Positions 57,090 to 64,000 of a stretch of 64,000 nt of DNA are shown here, piece after piece. The notes beneath the pieces were generated by a model. The model made no database searches, was not told the DNA's origin, and was given only the letters and a program-made list of their open reading frames with translations. Within the stretch, counting starts at the first letter, position 1. Each line of letters begins with the position of its first letter. The position numbers and the translations under genes were made by a program. Location of the stretch: positions 744,001-808,000 of the forward strand of contig JAKGSH010000001.1 of NCBI GenBank assembly GCA_021568835.1. The letters are read 5' to 3'. This stretch comes from Streptomyces sp. Tue 6430 (lineage in GTDB: Bacteria > Actinomycetota > Actinomycetes > Streptomycetales > Streptomycetaceae).

Positions 57090-58225
57090 ATGCAGCGGCC
57101 GGCCCCCCACCGGCGGCCCCGCTTCGCGGTCGTCGGCAATCCCGAGAACCGCCGGGTCGCCCTCTTCGCGGACGCCGTGCGCGCGGCCGGCCTCCCCGCC
57201 CCGCGCGTCGTCGCCTGGGCGGAGGTCCTGCGCGCCGGCGGGGCCGAGTTCGGCCCCGAGGAGATCGTCCGGATCGACTCGCCGGGCGAGAACGCGGACG
57301 TCGACCGGCTGCTGCGCGGCACCGCCGACCCCACCCGCGTCGAGGGCTCGGCCCGCTGGTACGCCGGCTTCACCGCCGCCCTGGCCGGCCTGCGCGGCGG
57401 CATCCGCCTCGACGACCCGACGACCTCCCCGTGCTGTTCGACAAACGGCGCTGCCACGCCGTCCTCGCCGCCGCCGGCGTACCGGTCCCGGCCTCGCCCA
57501 CCTCGGGCCCCGCGGCCGCCCCGGTGCGCGGCTGGGACGACGTACGGGCGCTGATGCGGGAGCACCGGATGCCGCGGCTGTTCGTCAAACCCGCGCACGG
57601 CTCGTCCGCGTCGGGCGTGCTGGCCGTGGAGACGGGCGGACCGGGCCGGATCAGGGCCACCACCTCGGTGGAACTCACCTCCGACGGGCGCCTGTTCAAC
57701 TCGCTGCGGGTCCGCCGCTACCAGGACGAGCGGGACATCGCGGCCGTCGTCGACGCGCTGGCCCCCGACGGCCTGCACCTGGAACGCTGGCTGCCGAAGG
57801 CCTCCCAGCGGGGCCGCGCAGCCGATCTGCGGGTCGTCGTCGTGGCCGGTCGCGCCACCCACGCGGTGGTGCGCACCAGCCGCTCGCCCCTCACCAACCT
57901 CCACCTCGGCGGCAGCCGCGGCGACCTCGAGGCGGCCCGGCGGGCCGTGACGGCGGCGGGCGCCCGCTGGTCCGACCTGCTCGGCGTGTGCGAACGGGCC
58001 GCCGCCTGCTTCCCCCGCACCCTCTGCGTGGGCGTCGACCTGCTGCCGGCCGTCGACTGGCGCAGAGCCGCCGTCGGCGAGGTGAACGCCTTCGGCGACC
58101 TGCTGCCCCGGCTCACCGGCCTCCCCGGCAGCGGCGCGGAGGGCCTCGACACCTACGCCACCCAGGTGGCCGCGGCCCTGAGCGGCGCGCCCGCCCGCCA
58201 CAGAACAGGAACACCCCATGCGTGA
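57090..58225 (+). CDS. STM4014 family ATP-grasp-like protein (apparent frameshift)
   Basis: 378 residues after adding one C to the run at 57416-57418 (joins GIRLDDPDDLPVLFDKRRCH). N-terminal pre-ATP-grasp part (RFAVVGNPENRRVALFADAV), then ATP-grasp features: RLFVKPAHGSSASGVLAVET glycine-rich loop, YQDERDIAAVVDAL and the metal-binding end GEVNAFGDLLPRLTG. It likely uses ATP to form an amide or ester bond on a peptide or small molecule (inference from fold). GAGAGGA precedes ATG 57090. It overlaps the next gene by 8 bases. Confidence 0.85.
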
Positions 58226-59236
58226 ACCGGACCCGAACCGGCCGGACCCGAACCGGCCGGACCCGAACCGGCCGGACCCGAACCGGCCGGACCCGAACCG
58301 GCCGGACACCGCCCAGAACCAGCCGGATGTCGCCCCGAACCAGCCGGACACCGGCAGGGAAACCGTGCACGAGCCGGACGCGGACCAGCAGGCTGTGCAC
58401 CAGCCGGACATGAACCAGGTGGTGGGCAGCCACGACCTCCTCCTCGTCACCCTCGACACCCTGCGCCACGACGTCGCCGCCGAACTGGCCGCCGCCGGCC
58501 GCCTGCCCCACCTGGCCCGCCACCTCCCCGGCGGCCGGTGGGAGGAGCGGCACGCCCCGGCAGCTTCACCTACGCCTCCCACCAGGCGATCTTCGCCGGC
58601 TTCCTGCCCACCCCGGCCGCTCCCGGACCGCACCCGCGCCTGTTCGCGGCGAGCTTCGCCGGCAGCGAGACCACCGCCGACAGGACCTTCGTCTTCGACA
58701 CCCCCGACCTCGTGTCCGGCCTGGCGGAGGAGGGCTACCGCACCGTGTGCGTCGGGGGAGTGGGCTTCTTCAACAAGCAGGGCCCGCTGGGCTCGGTGCT
58801 GCCCGGCCTGTTCCACGAGTCCCACTGGGAACCGGAGTTCGGCGTCACCTCGCCCCGCTCCTTCGAGAACCAGGTGGCCCGAGCCGAGCGCGTCGTACGC
58901 GAACTCCCGCACGAACAGCGCCTGTTCCTGTTCGTCAACGTCTCCGCGCTGCACCAGCCGAACTGGTTCCACCTGCCCGGTGCGACCCGCGAGGCCGGCG
59001 ACACCCGCGCGTCGCACGCCGCCGCGCTGGAGTACGTCGACCGGCACATCGGCCGGCTGTTCGCGGCGGCGAGCAGCCGGCGCCGCTGCTTCGCGATCGT
59101 CTGCTCCGACCACGGCACCGCCTACGGCGACGACGGCTACACCGGCCACCGCCTGGGCCACGAGTCCGTGTGGACCGTGCCCTACGCCCACTTCTTCCTC
59201 GACCCCGCACCCCGTCCGACGGAGGCCACCGGATGA
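58218..59236 (+). CDS. STM4013/SEN3800 family hydrolase, alkaline-phosphatase fold (apparent frameshift)
   Basis: 339 residues after adding one C to the run at 58555-58558 (joins ERHAPGSFTYASHQAIF). The family core starts SHDLLLVTLDTLRHDVA, with the metal-binding Asp and nucleophile-region Thr of alkaline-phosphatase/sulfatase-type enzymes, and ends with the metal site CSDHGTAYGDDGYTGHRLGH. Here the core is preceded by about 75 extra residues containing five exact Pro-Asp-Pro-Asn-Arg repeats, which probably do not belong to the folded enzyme. ATGA overlap with STM4012 shows coupling. The substrate is unknown. Confidence 0.85.
58227..58301 (+). repeat. 15-bp in-frame tandem repeat, five exact copies
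   Basis: Unit CCGGACCCGAACCGG repeats five times at the 5' end of the STM4013 gene (Pro-Asp-Pro-Asn-Arg). Confidence 0.95.
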
Positions 59237-60628
59237 CGACCGCCGAGCAGACGACCGCCGAGCAGGCCACCACCGAGCAGACGACCGCCGAGCAGACGAC
59301 CGCCGAGCCGACCACCCGCACCAGCCCCTACCAGCACTACGTCTACGCCTACCCGCACAAGACGGCCTACCGCGCCCTCCCCGACCGCCCCGCGCTCGGC
59401 ACCCTGTGGGCGGCCGAACCCAAGGACGCCCTCTCCCTCTACCTGCACATCCCGTTCTGCGAGGTCCGCTGCGGCTTCTGCAACCTCTTCACCCGCGTCG
59501 GCGCCCCCGACGGCCTGACCGGTGCCTACCTCGACGCGCTCGAACGCCAGGCGGACGCCGTACGGCAGGCGCTCGGGACGGCGACGAGGTGCGCTTCGCC
59601 ACCGCGGCCTTCGGCGGCGGCACCCCCACCTTCCTCACCGCGGCCGAACTGGACCGCCTCTGCGACATCGCCGAGCACCGCATGGGCGCCGACCTGCGCG
59701 CCGTCCCCCTGTCCGTCGAGGCCTCGCCCGCCACCGCCACCGCCGACCGGCTCGCCGTCCTGGCCGGCCGCGGCGCCACCCGGATCAGCCTCGGCGTGCA
59801 GAGCTTCGTCGAGGCCGAGGCCCGCGCCGCCGTACGCCCGCAGCGCCGCGCCGACGTCGAGGCCGCCCTCGGCCGGATCCGCGACGCCCGCGTACCGGTC
59901 CTCAACATCGACCTCATCTACGGCATCGACGGGCAGACCGAGGACACCTGGCGCCGCTCCCTCGACGCGGCCCTGGCCTGGCGCCCCGAGGAGCTGTACC
60001 TCTACCCCCTCTACGTCCGCCCCCTCACCGGCCTCGACCGCCGCGGCGGCGGCCCCGATCCGGAATGGGACGAGCAGCGGCTGCGCCTGTACCGGGCCGG
60101 CCGCGACCACCTCCTCGCCCACGGCTACACCCAGCAGTCCATGCGCATGTTCCGCCGTACAGACGCCCCGCCCCAGGGCCCGGACGACCACGCCTGCCAG
60201 ACCGACGGCATGATCGGGCTCGGCTGCGGAGCCCGCTCCTACACGGCCCGCCTGCACTACTCCTTCGACTACGCCGTCGGCATGCACGAGGTCCGCGCCA
60301 TCATCGACGACTACGTCTCCACCACCGACTTCACCCACGCCGAGGTCGGCCACGCCATGGACGGCCACGAGGCACGCCGCCGCCACCTCCTGCAGTCCCT
60401 CCTCCAGGCCGACGGCCTGCGCATCGACGACTACCGGACCCGCTTCGGCGCCGCCCCCGCCGACGACTTCGGCCCGAACTCGAACGCCTCGCCGACCACG
60501 GCTGGCTGGCCGGCGACCCGGCCGTCCTCAGGCTCACCCCGGAAGGCCTCGCCCACTCCGACGCGATCGGCCCGGCCCTGTTCTCCCCGGCCGTGCGGGC
60601 CGCCATGGCCGCCTACGAGAGGAAGTGA
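59233..60628 (+). CDS. STM4012 family radical SAM protein (two apparent frameshifts)
   Basis: 465 residues after adding one base to the G3 run at 59575-59577 and the C3 run at 60473-60475 (joins QALGDGDEVRFATAAFGGGT and DDFGPELERLADHGWLAG). Radical SAM motif CEVRCGFCNLF (Cys-x3-Cys-x2-Cys), SAM-binding GGGTPTFL and RISLGVQSF resemble HemW/HemN (COG0635) proteins, followed by a HemN C-terminal-like winged helix. A 25-residue Thr/Glu/Gln repeat precedes the family start YQHYVYAYPHKTAYR. It likely carries out radical chemistry on the cluster's substrate. Translation starts within the STM4013 stop. Confidence 0.88.
59236..59310 (+). repeat. 15-bp in-frame tandem repeat, five copies
   Basis: Unit ACGACCGCCGAGCAG, with one diverged third copy, at the 5' end of the STM4012 gene (Thr-Thr-Ala-Glu-Gln). 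Confidence 0.9.
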
Positions 60629-60637
60629 GCGGTCATC

Positions 60638-61538
60638 ATGGACCTGACATTCCTCTACCGCGGCCCCCTGGCCTCCTGCGACTACGACTGCCCCTACTGC
60701 CCGTTCGCCAAGCGGCGCGACACCGGAGCGCAACTGCGCGCCGACCGCGCCGCCCTGGAACGCTTCGCCGAGTGGGCCGAGGGGCAGACCGGGGACCGCC
60801 TCTCCCTGCTGTTCACCCCCTGGGGCGAGGGCCTGGTCCGCTCCTGGTACCGGCGCACCCTCGCCGACCTGTCCCGGCTCCCGCACGTCCGCCGGGTCGC
60901 CGTCCAGACCAACCTCAGCTGCCGCACCGACTGGCTCGCCGACGCGGACCCCGACACCCTCGCCCTGTGGTGCACCTACCACCCGGGCCAGACCCCCTAC
61001 GACCGCTTCCTCACCAAGTGCCGCGACCTCGCCGCGCGCGGCATCCGCTTCAGCGTCGGCGTCGTCGGCCTGCCCGACCACCTCGAAGCGGCCCGCCGCC
61101 TGCGCGCCGACCTCCCCGCCCACGTCTACCTGTGGATCAACGCCGCGGAGGGCCACACCTACGCCGACGCCGACGCCGCCCGGTGGACGGACCTCGACCC
61201 GCTGTTCCCGTACAGCCGCCACCCGCACACCAGCGCCGGCCTGCCCTGCCGCACCGGCGACTCCGTGGTCTCCGTCGACGGCGAGGGCACGGTCCGCCGC
61301 TGCCACTTCGTCCCCGCCCCCTCGGCAACCTCTACGACGGCTCCTACCGCGCCGCCCTGCGCCCCCGCCCCTGCCCGCTGGCCGTCTGCGACTGCCACAT
61401 CGGCTACGTCCACCTGGAGACGCTGCCCCTCTACGACGTCTTCGCGGCGGCGTGCTGGAGCGCGTCCCGGCCACGGTGCCCTCCCGGCACGCCGTCGACC
61501 TGCGGGCCCCCGTGTCCGCGGGCCCGCGGGAGGTTTGA
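60638..61538 (+). CDS. STM4011 family radical SAM protein (two apparent frameshifts)
   Basis: 300 residues after adding one C to the run ending at 61321 and one G near 61445 (joins HFVPAPLGNLYDGSYRAALR and YDVFAGGVLERVPATVPSRH). Radical SAM motif CDYDCPYCPFAKRR, and a C-terminal cysteine cluster (SVDGEGTVRRCHFVPAP; RPCPLAVCDCHIGYVHLE) typical of SPASM/twitch domains that hold an auxiliary iron-sulfur cluster and act on peptides or proteins. It begins 9 bases after STM4012. Together with STM4012-4015 it forms a five-gene cluster of unknown product. Confidence 0.87.
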
Positions 61539-61566
61539 GCCCGCGGATCGTGTCAACCGGGTAGGC

Positions 61567-63113
61567 ATGACCGAGTCGACGCGGGAGACCGAACGAAAGT
61601 ACGAGGTGCCGGCAGCGGGCGGCCTGCCGGCCCTGCCCGAACTGACCGGCGCGGGCACCGGCTGGTCGCTCGTCGACGGGGGCACCCGCGACCTGGACGC
61701 GGTGTACTACGACACCGCCGACCTGCGCCTGCTGCGTGCCTCCGCGACGCTGCGCCGCCGTACGGGCGGCCCCGACGCCGGCTGGCACCTGAAGCTGCCG
61801 CTGGACGGCGACACCCGCGAGGAGATCCGCGCCCCCCTCGGGACGAACGACCACGGCAACCCGGACGACATCCCCGAGGGCCTGCGCGACCTGGTGCTCT
61901 CCCGGACCCGCGGCGCCCGCCTCGAACCGGTGCTGCGCCTGCGCACCGACCGGACCGTGCGCGAACTGCTCGACGCCGACGGCGCCCTCCTCGCCGAGCT
62001 GACGCTCGACCGGGTCCGCGCCGACTCGCTGCGCGGCGACCGTGGCCACACGTCCTGGACGGAGCTGGAGGTCGAGGCGGTCGCCGAGGAACCCGCCGCC
62101 ACCGTCCTGAAGCGGGTCGAGAAGGCGCTCGGCAAGGAGGGTTTCACCCGCTCGGAAGCCCCGTCCAAGGCGGTCCGCGCCCTGAACGACACCGTGCCCG
62201 GCGCACTGCCCGCCCCACAGCCGCGCTCCGGCACCCCCGGCACCGCCGGCGAGCACGTGCTCGCCTACCTCACCCGGCAGGTCCGCGCGATCGTCGACCT
62301 CGACCCGGCCGTACGGCGCGGCCTGCCGGACTCGGTGCACCGGATGCGCGTCGCCTGCCGCCGGCTGCGCAGCGGCCTGCGCTCCTACCGGCCGCTCCTC
62401 GACCGCGCGGTCACCGAGCCGCTCCGCGCCGAACTGAAGTGGCTCGGCGGTGAACTGGGCGCCGAACGCGACCAGGAGGTGCTGCTGGAACGGCTGCGCG
62501 GCGGCGTCGACGCGCTCCCCGGCGAACTGGTCCTCGGCCCCGTCTCCGCCCGCCTCCAGGCCTGGGACGTCGCCCGCTCGGCCGAGGCCCGCGACCGCAC
62601 CCTCGCGGCGCTGTCCTCGCCCCGCTACACGGCCCTCCTGGAGGCACTGGACCGGCTGAGCAGCCACCCGCCGCTGCGTCCGAAGGCCGCCCGGAAGCCG
62701 GCCAAGACCCTGCCCGGGCGCTCGGCAAGGAACACGACCGCCTCGCCCGCCGCGTCGAGCGCGCCCTGCGCACGCCCGCGGGTCCGGAGCGCGACGCCGC
62801 CCTCCACCAGGCCCGCAAGGCGGCCAAGCGGGTCCGGTACGCGGCCGAGGCGGCCCGGCCGGCCCTGGGCGGCACCGCGAAACGCCTGGGCAAGCGCGTC
62901 AAGGCCGTACAGACGGCGCTGGGCGACCACCACGACAGCGTCGTGGCCCGCGAGACCCTGCGCCGCCAGGCCGTGGCCGCCCACCGGGCCGGTGAACCCG
63001 GATTCACCTGGGGACTGCTGTACGGCCGGGAGCAGGCCGGGGCCGCCGACCGGGAACGGGAGCTGCCGGAGCTGTGGCGGGCGGCCGAGCGCGCCGGCAG
63101 GCACGGGGCGTAG
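61567..63113 (+). CDS. CYTH-CHAD domain protein (apparent frameshift)
   Basis: 515 residues after adding one C to the run near 62718 (joins AKTLPRALGKEHDRLARRVE). N-terminal CYTH domain (1-200) with the acidic/basic start ETERKYEVP, TRDLDAVYYDTADLRLLRAS, RRRTGGPDAGWHLKLPL and TELEVEAVAEE, then a CHAD domain (about 215-500) with VHRMRVACRRLRSGLRSYRP and HQARKAAKRVRYAAEAARPA, whose conserved His and basic residues bind polyphosphate in studied members. CYTH folds hydrolyse triphosphate compounds. The gene starts 28 bases after STM4011, so it may be read with that cluster. No start alternative is better than ATG 61567. Confidence 0.9.
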
Positions 63114-63166
63114 CGCTCCCGACGTCCCGCACCCGGCGAGCGAAGGGCCGTGCCCGCACCCGGCAC

Positions 63167-63219
63167 CCGAAGGGCCGTGCCCGCACCGTCGACTGCACGG
63201 TGCGGGCACGGCCCTTCGG
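63167..63219. terminator. Perfect 23-bp hairpin between convergent genes, with duplicated arm
   Basis: Arms 63167-63189 and 63197-63219 match exactly, with a 7-base loop. An extra copy of the left arm (CGAAGGGCCGTGCCCGCACC) lies at 63141-63160, so two alternative stems can form. Confidence 0.92.
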
Positions 63220-63234
63220 ACTGCGGGCGGGAGG

Positions 63235-64000
63235 CTACGACGCGTCGGTCACGTCCGTCACCCTCCAGCGCTGGTTGGAGCCGGAGTTGGGCGGCCAGGT
63301 CGTGACGGCGGCACCCTCGTGGGTCGCCTGGCCGCCGACCTCCAGGACCCGGCCGGTGGCGGGGTTCACCAGGGTCCAGGTGCCGTCACCGGTGGTCGAC
63401 ATGACCCACTCGGTCGCGGGGTCGCGCTCCCCGGTGTCGGGCTCCACCACGGGCACGTCGTCGCGGACCGCGAGCCGCTTGCCCTCGGCCGGGTCGGCGA
63501 ACACGTAGCGCTGGCGGGCGCCGGTCTCGCCGTACCGGGCGTCGAGCCGCCACTGCTGGGCGACGGTGCCGTCGCCGGTGCCGAGGACCAGGCCGGTGCC
63601 GTTCGCGGCGACGGTGAGCGCCTTGCCGCTCTGCACGCCGGTCAGCGTGTAGGTGTGGCCCTTGCGGATCAGCGGGGCGTCCTTCGCGACACCGGAGACG
63701 CCCTCGACGGCGAAGGAGGTCACCGACCGGGCGGGCACGGTGAAGGTGGCCCGGCCGTCGGTGACCGCGATCGGCGCCTGCGGCCGGAGCTTGCCGTCGG
63801 CGCTGGTGACCACCGGGGTGACGGTGGCGTCCTTGCCGACCTTGCGGAACTTCGACAGGTCGACGGTGACCGTGCGGGCCTCGGTCGTGCTGTTGACGTG
63901 GACGAGGGAGGCGCCCTTGCCGTCCGCGGTGACGGCGGCGGCGCTGGAGGTGTCGTCCACCTTGATCAGCCGGTCGCCGGGCTTGATGAAGTGCGTGAAG
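63235..64000 (-). CDS. C-terminal part of secreted glycoside hydrolase with RICIN/CBM13-like domain (5' end outside window)
   Basis: The frame continues past the window end. The visible 255 residues begin in the last strands of a catalytic domain and its beta-sandwich (ASLVHVNSTTEARTVTVDLS, GRATFTVPARSVTSFAVEGV), as in GH30-like enzymes. A ricin-B/CBM13-type beta-trefoil follows from about 63670 down (YTLTGVQSGKALTVAANGTG, then VAQQWRLDARYG, EWVMSTTGDGTWTLVNPATG and SNQRWRVTDVTDAS) with the repeated Gln-x-Trp motif. It likely binds and degrades a polysaccharide outside the cell. The catalytic family is only a suggestion. Confidence 0.85.
   Translation of the reverse strand, partial: FTHFIKPGDRLIKVDDTSSAAAVTADGKGASLVHVNSTTEARTVTVDLSKFRKVGKDATVTPVVTSADGKLRPQAPIAVTDGRATFTVPARSVTSFAVEGVSGVAKDAPLIRKGHTYTLTGVQSGKALTVAANGTGLVLGTGDGTVAQQWRLDARYGETGARQRYVFADPAEGKRLAVRDDVPVVEPDTGERDPATEWVMSTTGDGTWTLVNPATGRVLEVGGQATHEGAAVTTWPPNSGSNQRWRVTDVTDAS

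Overview
The window looks like chromosomal DNA of a Streptomyces species or a very close actinobacterium. GC is extremely high throughout and codon third positions are almost all G or C. GTG and TTG starts and short 4-base gene overlaps are common. Families typical of Streptomyces recur: DUF5133, SpoIIE/PP2C phosphatases with PAS and GAF domains, roadblock/LC7, an STAS-ANTAR regulator, an NlpC/P60 hydrolase, a LAETG-tailed wall protein, and cysteine-free L33/L36. I see no tRNA, rRNA, CRISPR array, insertion sequence or prophage.

Layout. 1-3.5 kb: end of an ABC exporter, a DUF5133 protein, and a small graspetide (ATP-grasp RiPP) locus, tgmA-tgmB. 3.8-8.1 kb: a truncated xanthine dehydrogenase remnant and several lineage-specific unknowns. 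8.2-15.5 kb: ferredoxin-NADP reductase behind a putative iron box, then two large SpoIIE-type phosphatases. 15.8-20.1 kb: DUF72, a lipoprotein, the rpmG-rpmJ pair of zinc-free ribosomal proteins behind a near-perfect SigR promoter, an isochorismatase-type hydrolase and a rhomboid-like membrane protein. 20.2-29.8 kb: a surface DUF1996 protein, a TPR protein, a lipid kinase/PAP2 phosphatase pair, a methyltransferase, an NlpC/P60 protein with a long structured leader, and a winged-helix regulator. 29.9-38.5 kb: STAS-ANTAR, then a tight four-gene operon (SWIM-like, VWA, MoxR AAA+, DUF5682) resembling E. coli yehQ-yehP-yehL-yehM. 38.8-51.3 kb: carbohydrate and lysozyme enzymes, pyruvate carboxylase, a NarL-type two-component system with a doubled kinase, a CPBP protease coupled to an M23 peptidase, and an orphan FAD-binding subunit. 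51.4-54 kb: a secreted two-discoidin beta-helix protein. 54.3-63.1 kb: a DUF6745 pair divergent from an STM4015-4014-4013-4012-4011 cluster, followed closely by a CYTH-CHAD protein. The window ends inside a secreted RICIN-tailed enzyme.

Quality warning. Eighteen apparent -1 frameshifts interrupt fourteen otherwise well-conserved genes. Every one can be repaired by adding a single G or C to a run of G or C. In every gene the repaired length is an exact multiple of three. I read these as consensus or sequencing errors, not decay, and annotate the affected genes as whole CDSs, noting each break.

The best candidates for unexplored biology are the MoxR/VWA/SWIM/DUF5682 operon with a 57-nt pure pyrimidine tract between two of its genes, the STM4011-4015 radical-SAM cluster with its flanking genes, and the minimal graspetide locus.
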